Shown here one piece after another: positions 11,801 through 22,690 of a DNA stretch of 64,000 nt. The notes beneath the pieces were generated by a model. The model did no database searches and was not told the origin of the DNA. It worked only from the letters and a program-made list of their open reading frames with translations. Location of the stretch: assembly GCA_036874045.1 (NCBI GenBank), contig CM072345.1, positions 79,501 to 143,500 on the forward strand, read 5' to 3'. The position numbers were made by a program, and so were the translations under genes. The DNA is from Cymodocea nodosa. Taxonomy: Eukaryota > Streptophyta > Magnoliopsida > Alismatales > Cymodoceaceae. How positions within the stretch are numbered: the first letter of the stretch is position 1; every line of letters starts with the position of its first letter.

Positions 11801-13239
11801 AAACAAATCAGCAAAATATTGGAAAACAAAGGTATTTGGGTAGAAGCCATCATCGCCATATATGGTTCTATGGAACAGATAACAGGAAATTACAAAAAAC
11901 ACAACATTGGGAAAACTCTGAACAAATGTTGGCATAGATTCAAACACCAATTTCAAATACAAGGCAATCTCAACAGTCAATGTTTTTCTATCAAAGTTGC
12001 TTGGAACTCGGTAAGAATTCACCATCAGCAAAATAAACAACTTCTTGGGTGTTGGACACATCAAATCCCCACTAAGATATCTATATTCATATGGAAACTA
12101 CATAGCAATATTATTTCAGTGGACAATATTTACACTCACATGGGATATTATCTTCCTTCTATTTGTGGGTTTTGTCATAACTCCATAGAAACAATTCAAC
12201 ATATTTTTTGCCTATATAACTTGAATATCGTCAAATGGTTGAATTATTTACTCAATCCAAAAACTATTATAGATTGGAAAGACTAGAGCAGACAAAAAAT
12301 TTATTCCAAGAAAAATTCTTCTCAAATGAAATATCACAAATATCTTGCAATAGTATCTTTATGGAGCATATGGAAATACAGATGCGAAATATTATTTCAT
12401 AATACTCAACCAAGCATTTCTGCTTCCATATCTCGGATAATCCATTTTATTCGAAATTTTAATGCGACTAGTGAAATTAAATAATCTCATATTTTTGGGG
12501 AACAGATATATTCTCTCCTCAACTCAGAAAGTCTCTGGATTCATTGGGATAGAGCGTCTCGATAGACGCTTCCCTTTAGGCTCGATCATCGAGGCATCTA
12601 GCACAGACCGATACAACCAGTCTGACACCTGAATTTTCTTCAGCAGCACCATATCCTTCCTAGATTCTTCAGTATAACCAAATTAACTCGGTCACATCAA
12701 GTCTCTGATCGTCTACAGCTTCGAGGACTGCACGCTGCCTGACAATTACTAGAGGTTGCTTTCAACTCTGACTTTTTGTCAGAATTTTTGTTCAATCAAA
12801 TCGATATTCAACTCGGCTTAACCGAAACTCCTCTTTGGTCTAACCAAACTTCAGTCACGATCTCACCGATTACTAACAGTAGTTATTTTATTCAGTTTAA
12901 CCGTTCCACTACGGTATTACCAAATCTTGTTATAGCAGTTTTTTGGTTCGACCGTTATGGATATTCGGTTAGTTCGAAACTGATTTTTGGCGGTTAGACT
13001 GGTAATTTCTCCGATTGAACCGAGATTGAGGTGGGACAAGTCTTCTTCGGTGGAACCAATCTACATCAGCCGGATCTTCCTTGGTAGAACCAAGCTGGTC
13101 TGAAGGCTATCATTTATATCCAACAAATACTTGAGACTTGTATCTTTTGTTTCCAACCAAATTATATTTGGTTTTTTCAAATATTTACAGGACTATCCCT
13201 TGATGAATTTAAAGGATAGAATTTTAAAAAAAAAACCTC
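8890..13239 (+). mobile_element. LINE family A, copy 1 (5'-truncated)
   Basis: An L1-clade plant LINE. It starts within the tail of ORF1 (about 8890-9190), carries an almost complete ORF2 (9210-12484), and has a 3' region of about 740 bases with repeated CGGTT/AACCG palindromic words. The 3' end reads GATGAATTTAAAGGATAGAA, then an A-tract that joins CCTCTAAACCC. All family A copies share this end. The reading frame has at least five in-frame stops, so the copy is inactive as it stands. Confidence 0.9.
9210..12484 (+). pseudogene. LINE ORF2 (endonuclease, reverse transcriptase, zf-RVT), copy 1
   Basis: The ORF opens with the endonuclease/exonuclease/phosphatase fold (NLLFWNYRGLVN, then WILGGDFNVTRN, and a degenerate HFDHA). 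The reverse transcriptase core has NKASGPYGFTTEF, ISLIPKRKQP, FIKERSIFDNISL, VKLEMEKAFDRMEW, GLRQGDPLSPLLF and the catalytic YADD at 11240-11251. A zf-RVT block follows (FIWKLHSNI; CGFCHNSIETIQHIF). There is no RNase H domain; ORF2 ends soon after zf-RVT. In-frame stops lie near 9540, 9841, 11090, 11711 and 12284, so the protein is broken, although nearly all motifs remain legible. Confidence 0.93.
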
Positions 13240-13260
13240 TAAACCCTAAACCTAAATCCT
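13240..13260 (+). repeat. Telomere-like CCCTAAA stretch 3
   Basis: Roughly three degenerate CCCTAAA units lie between the A-tract of LINE copy 1 and the start of 5S-SINE copy 2. Confidence 0.8.
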
Positions 13261-13544
13261 AGGTGCATTTACACCTACTACCAAGCACTGACTCCTGTAA
13301 GAACTTTAGAGTTAACTATATTTGGGCGGGAGTAAAACCAAGATGGGTGGCCGCTTGGGAAGTTCTCGTGCAATGCCTATGGGCAGTAGTGTTGGCTTTG
13401 CTGAAGCGTTGGCAAGTCGTAGGTGTGTGCACCGCTTACCTAACTCATGTGCCAACATTGCAAGCTTTGCCTTAGTAATCTCAATAAAGTTGGTGTTCAC
13501 CAAGTTGTTTTAGTGTCTAAGGAGGATCATTTGAAAAAAAAAAA
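13261..13544 (+). mobile_element. 5S rRNA-derived SINE, copy 2
   Basis: It starts GGTGCATTTACACC, matching the 5S head of copy 1, with TTTGGGCGGGAGTAAAACCAA and GATGGGTGGCC in the promoter region and CTTGGGAAGTTCTCGTG at the end of the 5S part. It is shorter than copy 3 because the middle of the body is missing; the end GTGTCTAAGGAGGATCATTTG is shared, followed by 11 A. It is flanked by telomere-like repeats on both sides. Confidence 0.82.
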
Positions 13545-13559
13545 CCTAAACCCTAACCT
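13545..13559 (+). repeat. Telomere-like CCCTAAA stretch 4
   Basis: Two units (CCTAAACCCTAACCTA) separate two 5S-SINE copies lying head to tail. Confidence 0.8.
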
Positions 13560-13980
13560 AGGTGCATTTACACCTACTACTAAGCACTGACTTTTGTAAG
13601 AACTCTAGAGTTAACTATGTTTGCGCGGGAGTAAAATCAAGATGGGTGACCACTTGGGAAGTTCTCTTATAGTGCTTATAGGTAGTAGTGTTGGTTTTGC
13701 TTAAACATTGGTAAGTCATAGGTGTGTGCACCACCTACCTAACTCATGTGCCAACATTGCAAGTTTTGCTTCAATTATTAATCTCAATTAAGTTGGTGGA
13801 TGGGGCCACTTAGGATACCCCCAACTAGTTGAGAATCTCTACAAGACAAAGTGCATGATACTTGGAAAATCTATCATGTTGGGACTTAGCAAGGCCTCCT
13901 ACAAGCTTTCGCCTACTGTATACTCCTAGTGTATACCAAGCTATTTGAGTGTCTAAGGAGGATCATTTGAAAAAAAAAAA
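13560..13980 (+). mobile_element. 5S rRNA-derived SINE, copy 3 (longest)
   Basis: This is the fullest copy, about 420 bases. It has a 5S-like head (13560-13675), a shared body, an extra segment containing GGATGGGGCCACTTAGGATA and CAAGGCCTCCTACAAGC, then the common end GTGTCTAAGGAGGATCATTTG and an A-tail at 13970-13980. The tail joins TCTAACCCTAACC. It is the best choice as reference for the family. By eye the 5S portion is diverged from functional 5S rRNA throughout, including positions normally paired, so it is not a 5S gene. Confidence 0.82.
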
Positions 13981-13993
13981 TCTAACCCTAACC
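13981..13993 (+). repeat. Telomere-like CCCTAAA stretch 5
   Basis: Two units lie between the A-tail of SINE copy 3 and a minimal LINE 3' end. Confidence 0.75.
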
Positions 13994-14036
13994 TTGATGA
14001 ATTTAAATGATAGAATTATTAAAATAAATAAAAAAA
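13994..14036 (+). mobile_element. Minimal 5'-truncated LINE family A 3' end
   Basis: This 43-base piece reads TTGATGAATTTAAATGATAG, then ATTATTAAAATA and an A-tract. That is the terminal sequence of the family A LINEs (compare 13201-13239, 19672-19711, 23629-23659 and 29282-29333). Telomere-like repeats flank it on both sides, so it looks like a separate, extremely 5'-truncated insertion. Confidence 0.75.
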
Positions 14037-14049
14037 TCCTAAACCCAAA
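14037..14049 (+). repeat. Telomere-like CCCTAAA stretch 6
   Basis: TCCTAAACCCAAAA lies between the minimal LINE end and the 5' end of LINE copy 2. Confidence 0.65.
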
Positions 14050-14136
14050 ATCATTTCTTCCCTCCACTTTCTCTCTCTAACTAGAGTTTCTCTCTCTAGG
14101 TGATTTTGGCCTCTCTCCTCTATTGTTGGTGCTCTC

Positions 14137-15665
14137 ATGGCAAAATCTCCACCACTCGACCCTAAAGAGCACTTAGGAGATCCCCCTCCTTTTGTCAATC
14201 CCAATGCTTGGCAAAAGGATTCGCCAAAACTCTCTTTTACTACTACAATCTGCGAACACTTTGTTCCTCCCTCCTTTCCATAGATTCCTGTGAGAGATCC
14301 TATCATGGTGGAAGGCCAACTATGGGTTTCACTTTCCAAAGAAGAAATCTCAAACTTGGCTTCTCCTATTCAATACACTTTAGTTGGAAGATTTGCAGGT
14401 CAACGACCTAACATACAATCCATTCTTGAAGGCATAAAAGCAACTCTCAATATTTCTAATGGAGTATTTCCTGTCACATTGGACAATCGGTATGTTCTCT
14501 TACGTTTTCAAAATCATAATCATTTTTTAAAGCTCTAGTTAAGGATAATTGGAGCATCAAGGGGAGAAGAATGTCTATTTTTCGATGGTCTCCATCATTC
14601 TCACCTAGAATGGAAGCCATTTGGGCCCTAGTTTGGGTACATTTACCTCATCTTCAAGCACATCTTCATGCTTCGAGAGCCATCAAATCCATCACCAAAC
14701 TCCTTGGCAAATATCTCTGTGCTCATCAAGATGTTTGTAACTTCACAAGGCCAAGGCTTGCAGTAGTTTGCGTGGAGATGGATTTATCGAAACCTCTTCC
14801 ATGAACCATCACCATAGATAATGAGGGTGAAATTATCATTCAAAAAGTTCTTTACCCGTTTGAACCAAAATTCTGCACACATTGCTGCAAAATTGGACAC
14901 ACGGCTCAACAATGTAGAAAGAAGGCTGCACCTGACAAAGCTGGCCCGTCAACAAAGTAGAAAAACATGGAACCCAACAACAGTTCTTGGCAGGTGGTCT
15001 CTCAGAAAGGCAAAAACTCTTCAGAGGCTCTCCCAAAAATCCTTGAGACTGGTCAAAAAGTGCGGATAGCATAGATGGAACCAGGTATAGACATTCCTTT
15101 GAAAATTGTTGCAACATCAGTACCTGCAACGGTAGAAGATGCTATCAGACACGTAATTGCTATTTACGGTGTAGAAGCATCGGAGAAGGCAATGGTAGCT
15201 CCGTCGAAGGAACTATTAGACACGCAACTGTTGATAGCAGTGCAGACCGAAGACATGCAACTGCTGCTAGCGATGTAAATCGAAGACACGCAACCGCTGC
15301 TAGTAGTGCAGCAGATGCACAGGTAGATACAAACCGAAGACCAAGTCCTCGATTCTTTAAATTTGAATAAGGTTCAACCGGATCTTTCAACGATTAAACC
15401 GAGCCTAGAGTCTTTTCAAAATCTTTCTTTACAGATTTTAAAAGGAAAATTAGAGAGAAAACATATCGAATCAAACTTGGATGAAGAATCTTCATATTCG
15501 AAGAAGCATATGTCTGACTCAGCAAATAAGGAAGCTGCTATTCTAATGTAGAAAATCAATCCAAATCGTTTGTCCAAAAGACAGAGTACACAACTCAGAC
15601 AGAAAAAATTACAGCTCATACATGATACTGAGTCCTCACAGAGTGTCAGTCTTACATCTTTGTAA
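14137..15665 (+). pseudogene. LINE ORF1 (DUF4283 and CCHC zinc knuckle), copy 2
   Basis: It starts MAKSPPLDPKEH. After a stop at about 14281 the DUF4283 nucleic-acid-binding region continues: MVEGQLWVSLSKEEI, YTLVGRFAGQRP, NRYVLLRFQNHNHFLK. After a frame change comes the Trp/Pro block with WALVWVHLPHLQAHL. A CCHC knuckle sits at about 14869-14915 (CTHCCKIGHTAQQC). The C-terminal part is low-complexity and holds repeated CGGTT/AACCG-related words. It ends with a SSQSVSLTSL-type tail that copies 1 and 4 share. In L1-clade LINEs this protein binds the element RNA. The frame is broken at several places. Confidence 0.85.
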
Positions 15666-15692
15666 GATTGGAGCAACTTTGAATCAGTAAGA

Positions 15693-18600
15693 ATGGATAT
15701 ATTATTTTGGAATTGTCGATAGTTGGTTAATAAATCAACCCAAAACTTCATCAAAAGTCTTATTGAGAAGTGTAAATTACAAATAATCTTCATTCAGGAA
15801 CATTTTATGTCCAAAGATGATTCTCAGAAATTTGTAGACAATATAAATTGAAATCATCACTATGGTAATTCAGAGATTTGTGCTTTCTGGTCTGATAATT
15901 TGGATATACAGCTATGGGAATCACATCCATAAGCCCTTATTTATAAAGTTTCAAATTCTTCTTATAAAGATTTAGTTGTTTCAGTGATTTATGCTTCATG
16001 CAATCAGAATATTTAGAGACAATTATGTGGTTATTTAACTGAATTGAATACCAAGACAACACACTGCTCATGGATGATTGGAGGAGATTTCAATGTAACC
16101 AGAAATAATGAAAAAGTAAAGAATATTCTATAGTTACAAATTTAAGAATTTTTGGTTAACATATGATGATCATATAGTCAGAAATGTCTAGAGCAGTACA
16201 CAATTCCAAAATCTAGTTACAAATTTTAGTGCAAAGCTAAAGTTACTTAAGAAAGCTCTCATAAGCTAGAATAGAAATATAGTAGGAAATATTTATGCTA
16301 AAGAATAAAACATTTTGAATCAAATTCCTTCTTTAGAGCAGAATTTTTAGAAGGAGCCTTGCACTTGTACGTTGGAAAATAACATTACTGTATTCAACCT
16401 CAAGGAGAAGCTTATAAAGAATACATTTCAACAATCAAGTTTAATGAAGCAAAGTTCTCACATAAATTGGTTGTCAGAAATGGACAGAAATACTAGATTT
16501 TTCCATCAAATAATCAAATGGAGAAATTCGAAGGATCATTTCAAATATTAGTATGGAGGAATTACACCCAATGATGACAAAGAATAAATAAAAAAGAAAG
16601 GTAAAGATTATTTTTCAAAATTATTACAATCCCAACAAGTTAATGAAGACCAAAGCCTATTTGATAATATTCCTAGAGTATTGAATGAAAGTCATAATAA
16701 GTATTTATGGGAAATTCCTACTCTTGCTGAAATCAAAGATGTTATAGCCTCTCTTCCCAATAACAAAGCCCTTGGGCCTGATGGTTTTACAGCAGAATTT
16801 TATATAAAATTTTAAGAGATCATTGGTACTGATTTCTGTACAACAATACAGTATTTCTTCACAGATGTTAAACTCAATAATAAATGGAAAGCTACATATA
16901 TTGCCTTGATCCCCAAAAGAAAGCAACCAGCCAATTTTGCAAAATTTAGGCCTATCAGCCTATGTAATATCTCTTACAAGACTATTGCTAAAATTATTGC
17001 CAATAGAATTTCCAAAGTGATTACACTTATGATTTCTCCTACTCAAGTAGCTTTCACAAAGGAAAGGAGTATATATGATAACATTTCATTAGCACAAAAA
17101 TTGATCCAATATATTGATCAAGGTCATCGGGGAGGTAATCTTATAGTAAAGTTAGACATGGAAAAAGCTTTTGATAGAATGAATTTGAATGTTATATTTC
17201 ATACTCCCAAAGCTTTCAGATTTGACTCTAAAATCATAAGCATTATCTCTAATTGCATTTCTTGCAACCTCACGTCAGTACTATTTAATGGAGCTCCTAC
17301 ACAACTATTCTATCCTTCTTGGGGACTTCGACAAGGTGATCCACTCTCACCTTTTTTATTTATTTTAACTAAAGAATAGTTGTGTAAAGCACTCATCAAG
17401 CTACAACATGAATCAAGCTATGTACCTTATAAATGTCAAAGCAAACATTGGTGCATTTCCTACTTACTATTTGCAAACAATGCTCTTCTTTTCCTCAACG
17501 GTAGGAAATCGATGATACAAAAAGTTATAGATATCTTAAAGAAATATGAAATGTCTATAAGTCAGAAAATAAATTATGAAAGAAGCAATTTCTTTGTATC
17601 AAAGAAAAGCCTAGCACATCAAATAGTATTTATAAAAGACACTCTTGGTTGTAAGTAGAGTGATTGGCCTTTCATTTATTTAGGTTGTCCTATTTTTAAA
17701 GGACAACGAGGATAAAATATTTTCAATATCTGATTGATAAGATACAAAACAAAATGGCAGGTTGGAAAGCAAGATTTCTCAGTCAATGAGGTAGATTAAT
17801 GCTGATAAAGCATGTTCTAAATTCTATTCCTATACATACTTTATCTGCTATTCCTCTACTATTAGGTATCATCAACAAAATCAATTCTATTTGTGCTCAA
17901 TTCTTTTGGTCTGGTGACAACACCAAAAAGAATTTTCATTAGCTTTCATGGAGCAAAATAGCTAGACCTATCACTGAGAATGGACTTGATATTAGAAATA
18001 TGAGAGATCAGATCATAACTTTCAAATTAAAGCAAATCAAAAAAAATTTAGATAAAACAAGAATTTGGGCTGAAGCCATAAACACTATATATCGATCGAT
18101 GGATCAAATAGCAGATGGATGCAATAGCAACAATATTGGCAGAATGTTCAACAACAGCTAGAGAAAATATAAACATTTATTATAGGTAGCAGGTGCTTTA
18201 CATGGGAAAAAATTCTCAATCAAAATAGCTTGGAATTCGATGAGAGAACATCATCATCAAGATAAACAACTCCAAGGCATGTGGTCTAATCAGATCCCCA
18301 CCAAAATATCTATTTTTCTATGGAAATTAAATAGAAATATCATTCATGTTGATGATATTTGTATTCAGGTTGGATATTATCTTCTCTCTATTTACAAATT
18401 GTACAGTAAATCTTCAAAAACAATTCAACACATTTTTTACGACTGCAACTTTGTTCAAGAGTTGGTAAATTGGCTAAATAATCTTCTCAATATTGATCAG
18501 ATTACCAACTGGAAAGATTGGAGTAGACATAAAATATGTTCTCGAAAAAAATCCTCTCAGGTGAATTTTCTCAAATATTTAGCTACAACTACCTTATGGA

Positions 18601-18716
18601 GTATATGGAATCACAAGTGTGATATTATTTTCCATAACAGTCAGCCAAATATTTTCGCTATAATAGGGAGAATTACCCATTTTATACAACTATTCAAAGT
18701 ATCTAAAAGAGAATAG
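15693..18716 (+). pseudogene. LINE ORF2 (endonuclease, reverse transcriptase, zf-RVT), copy 2
   Basis: It opens MDILFWNCR and follows the copy 1 order. The endonuclease part (15693-16150) is stop-rich and partly deleted. The reverse transcriptase is best preserved at 16906-17379 (IPKRKQPANFAKFRPISLCN; VKLDMEKAFDRMN; GLRQGDPLSPFLFIL). The catalytic motif has decayed from FADD to FANN at about 17473-17484, removing both Asp. The zf-RVT region lies at about 18240-18560 and the ORF ends at 18716. No RNase H domain is present. Confidence 0.9.
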
Positions 18717-19711
18717 TAGGATTACTAGGGCATGTAGTCGAGATAAGCTATTTCTTCGTTAGAAGCTATTCTGACATATCTTCGATTCTTTCATAGTTCA
18801 CAGAACACAGATATTGGCGTTCACTTCGTTTCAGCTGGGCAATTAATTTGGGCTCTTTATTTACAGTTTTACCGAAGCTCACTCGAAAGAATGAATAGAA
18901 ATCGAGAAGAATGACTTTAGTATGTTTATTCGATCATATCATTATTATCTTCATGCTTACAGATGTCCTCGGGAAGGGTGCTTTTTTTAGAGCACCGCTT
19001 TCGACAACCTGACATATTGTTAGAATTTTTTCGGTTAAATCGAATTTCTACACGGCTAGACTGGTTCTTTCTTCGGTCAAACCGATCTTCAAGTATGGTC
19101 TCTCTAGTTTTAGCCAGCAACTTTCTTTTTTTTTGGTTTAATCGAAATCGATATAGTTTGACCGAATCCTGTCACTGTCGCAATTCGATATGACTGTATT
19201 GGTTCTTCGGTCAGATTGAAAAAATGATGAATTTTGTTTCGGCTGACAAGTTGGCGATCAAATCATAATCTTCTATGGTTGAACCGAAGTTGTCAGACGG
19301 GCACTACAGTTGTCGGGTAGACATGATCTTCGGCTAAACCAATCCTAGGCTCGGTCTTACCGATTATAGCCAGTAGGCTTACTTTTTTCTGGTTTAACCG
19401 AAGGTTATATGGTTTTACCGAATCCTATCATAGAAGAAATTTGGTACGACTGCTTTGGAGCATCGGTCAAACCAAAGATGTTGGTCTGACAGGATTTTTC
19501 TCTGGTTGATATTCTGATAGAAACTTTAGTTGACCGTTAGACCCGATTAGTCTTCGGTTGAATCAAGTTTGGATAGAAGGAAAGCTTATTTCTAACAATT
19601 TCTTGAGAATTGTATCTATTGCTTATCAACCAAATTTTATTTAGTTTCAAATATTTGCAAGACTATCCCCTGATGAATTTAAAGGATAGAATTATTAAAA
19701 TAAAAAAAAAA

Positions 19712-19796
19712 TCCTAAACCCTAAACCCTAACCCTAAATCATAAAACCCTAAACGCTAACCCTAACCCTAAACCTTAAACCCTAAACACAAACTCA
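19712..19796 (+). repeat. Telomere-like CCCTAAA stretch 7 (longest)
   Basis: About 12 units of CCCTAAA, CCCTAA and close variants in about 85 bases. It lies between the A-tract of LINE copy 2 and the 5' leader of LINE copy 3. Confidence 0.88.
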
Positions 19797-20149
19797 TTTC
19801 TTCCCTCCACTTTCTCTCTCTAACCTGAGTTTCTCTCTCTAGGTGATTTACCTCATCTTCAGGCACATCTTCCTCATCTTCCTCATCTATTAAACTTTTA
19901 TTAATTATTACTCCAACTCTATTCCTAACTTTATCTATTAAACTTTGGGCCCCAGTTTGGGTACATTTACCTCATCTTCGAGCACATCTTCATGCTCCGG
20001 GCACCATCAAATCTACTGCCAAACTCCTTGGCAAATATCTCTGGGCTTATCGGGATGTTTGTAATTTCACAAGACTAGGGCTTGCAGCAATATGCGTGGA
20101 GATGGACTTGTCAAAACCTCTTCCATGAACCATCACCATAGATAATAGA

Positions 20150-20692
20150 GGTGAAATTATCATTCAAAAAGTTCTTTACCCGTTCGAACCAAAATTCTGC
20201 ACACATTGCTACAAAATTGGACACACTGCTCAACAATGCAAAAGGAAGGCTACATCTGACAAAACTAGCTCGTCAACAAAGCAGAAAAATACGGAGCCCA
20301 ACAATAGTTCATGGCAGGTGGTCTCTCGAAAAGGCAAAAATTCTTCAAAGGCTCTCCCAAAAATCCTTGAGACTGGTCAAAAAGTGCGGAAATCACAGAT
20401 GGAACCAGGTATAGATATTCCTCTAAAAACTGGAGAAACATTAGTACTTGCAGCGGTCGAAGATGTTGTCAGACACGCAACTGTTGTTAGCGATGCAAAA
20501 GAACCGGAGAAGGCGGTGGAAGTTCCGCCAAAGAAATTGTTAGACACGCAACCATTGTTAACGGTGCAACCGACGCACAAGCAGCTACAAAGCGATGACC
20601 AAGACCTCGATTCTTTAAATACAAACAAGGTTCAACCAAATCTTTCAATGGTTAAACCGAGCATAGAGTCTTTTCAAAATCTTTCTTTATAG
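20150..20692 (+). pseudogene. LINE ORF1 C-terminal half, copy 3
   Basis: It contains the CCHC knuckle and a Ser/Lys-rich stretch (QVVSRKGKNSSKALPKIL), then low-complexity sequence with VQPNLSMVKPSIESFQNLSL. The N-terminal DUF4283 part is absent through deletion. It parallels 14821-15440 of copy 2 closely and is out of frame at several points. Confidence 0.8.
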
Positions 20693-20879
20693 ATTTTAAA
20701 AGGAAAATTAGAGAGAAAACATATCGAATCAAACTCACATGAAGAATCTTCATATTCGAAGAAGCATATGTCTAATTTAGCATAAGAGGAAGTTGTTATT
20801 CCAATGCAAAAAATCAATTCGAATCATTTGTCCAAAAGACAAAGTATGAGGCTTTGACAGAAAAAATTACAGCTCATAC

Positions 20880-21380
20880 AAAAATCATTCAAAGACAAAA
20901 TTAAAGAAAGATCAAACTAAAGGATGGAATACAAATAAGAATCTTCCAATGCAAGAAATCAGAGAAGATAACCAAATTTGAAAAGATAAAATTTTCAATT
21001 TCATAAAATTACCAGCTGAAATTGAACATAAAGCCTATTGGGCATTAAAAACTCTGAACACTAATTTAAATCAAGCTGTTGAAAATAGAAAAATGCAATT
21101 GATTGAATTAAAAGAATTTAGTAATGAAACTTATTCGAAAACTATAAAAGAAAAAGAGAAAATGAAGTTCTTGCATGATAGAAAAATTATTCCAAAAACT
21201 TTTGAAATAGGACAAGAAGTATATCTTTACATAATTTAAAGAGTAAAGAGTGCATTTCTAAATGGTTTAATTAATGAAAAAGTTTATGTAAAACAACCAC
21301 CTGGATTTAAGATATTAAATATCCTGACTATGTGTATAGATTAAAGAAAACCTTATATGGTTAAAATTTTTTTCAAACAA
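20880..21380 (+). mobile_element. Foreign mosaic: gypsy integrase C-terminus fused to copia reverse transcriptase scrap
   Basis: Between two stretches of ordinary LINE sequence lies about 500 bases with two other origins. About 21010-21235 reads as the integrase C-terminal region of a gypsy element (LPAEIEHKAYWALKTLN; KMKFLHDRKII; FEIGQEVYLY). About 21240-21365 reads as a copia reverse transcriptase core (VKSAFLNGLINEKVYVKQPP, then GF). Both are on the plus strand and both are broken. The first 100 bases are unassigned. Such joins fit template switching or repair with filler DNA, which is an inference. Confidence 0.8.
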
Positions 21381-22690
21381 GCTATGTACCTTATAAATGT
21401 CAAAGTAGACATTGGCACATTTCCCACTCGCTATTTGTAGATGATGCTCTTCTATTCCTCAACAATAGGAAATCGATGCTTCAAAAAGTTATAGATATCT
21501 TAAAAAAATATGAAATGTTTACAGGTCAGAAAATAAATTATGAAAAAAGTAATTTCTTTATATCAAAGAAAAGCCCAACGCATTGAATAACTTTTATAAA
21601 AGACACTCTTGGTTGTAAGTAGAGTGATTGTCCTTTCATTTATTTAGGTTGTCCTATTTTTAAAGGACAACCTAGGATAAAATATTTCCAATATCTGATT
21701 GATAAGATATAGAATAAATTGCTAGGTTGGAAAGTAAGATTTCTCAGTTAAGGAGGTAGATTAATGTTGATAAAGCATGTTCTAAATTCTATTCCTATAC
21801 ATACTTTATCTGCTATTTCTCTACCATTGGGTATCATCAACATAATCAATTCTATTTATGCTCAATTCTTTTGGTCTAGTGACAACACCAAAAAGAATTT
21901 TCATTTACTTTCATGGAGCAAAATATCTAGACCTATCATTGAGAATGGACTTGATATTAGAAATATGAGAGATCAAATCATAGCTTTCAGATTAAAGCAA
22001 ATCAAAAAAATTTTAGATAAAACAAGAATTTGGGCTAAAGCCATAAATGCTATATATGGATCGATGGATCAAATAGTAGATGGGTGTAATAGCAACAATA
22101 TTGGCAAAATGTTCAACATTAGCTGGAGAAAATATAAACATTTATTACAGGAAGTAGGTGCTTTATATGGGCAAAATTTTTCGATCAAAATAGATTGGAA
22201 TTCAATGAGAATACATCGTCATCAAAATAAACAACTTCAAGGCATGTGGTCTAATCAGATCCCCACCAAAATATCTATTTTTCTTTGGAAATAAAATAGA
22301 AATATCATTCTAATCGATGATATTTGTATCCGAGTTGGATATCATCTTCCTTCTATTTGTAGATTGTGCAGCAATTCTTCAGAAACAATTCAACACATTT
22401 TTTACGACTACAACTTTGTTCAAGAGTTGGTAAATTGGCTAAATAATCTTCTCAATATTAAATGGATTACCAATTGGAAAGATTGGAGCAAACAAAAAAT
22501 ACGTTCTCAGAAAAAATCCTCTTAGATGAATTTTCTCAAATATTTAGCTACAACTACCTTATGGAGTATATAGAATCATAAGTGTGATTATTTTCCGCAA
22601 CAATCAGCCAAATATTTCCACTGTAATAGGGAGAATTACCCACTTTATACAACTATTCAAAGTATCTGAAGGAGAATAGCAGGATTACTA
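21381..22690 (+). pseudogene. LINE ORF2 C-terminal half, copy 3
   Basis: The reverse transcriptase resumes at SYVPYKCQSRHW, with LFVDDALLFLN where the catalytic FADD should be. Next comes the thumb (GLDIRNMRDQIIAFRLKQIKK) in the best-kept ORF, 21764-22294. A stop follows at about 22292, then a zf-RVT region to about 22690 in broken frame. Confidence 0.88.

Larger units (their letters stand above)
14050..19711 (+). mobile_element. LINE family A, copy 2 (full-length layout)
   Basis: The 5' end is a pyrimidine-rich leader (ATTTCTTCCCTCCACTTTCT) that recurs at 19797 in copy 3, so a genuine 5' end is likely. ORF1 starts at ATG 14137, ORF2 at ATG 15693, only 27 bases after the ORF1 stop. About 990 bases of 3' region follow, rich in CGGTT/AACCG words, with the common GATGAATTTAAAGGATAG end and an A-tract at about 19700-19711. 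About 5.66 kb in all, flanked by telomere-like repeats on both sides. Many stops make it inactive. Confidence 0.88.

Noticed and set aside
19712..19796. True telomere or chromosome end
   Set aside because: The longest array is only about 85 bases, degenerate, and has retroelements on both sides. It is interstitial.
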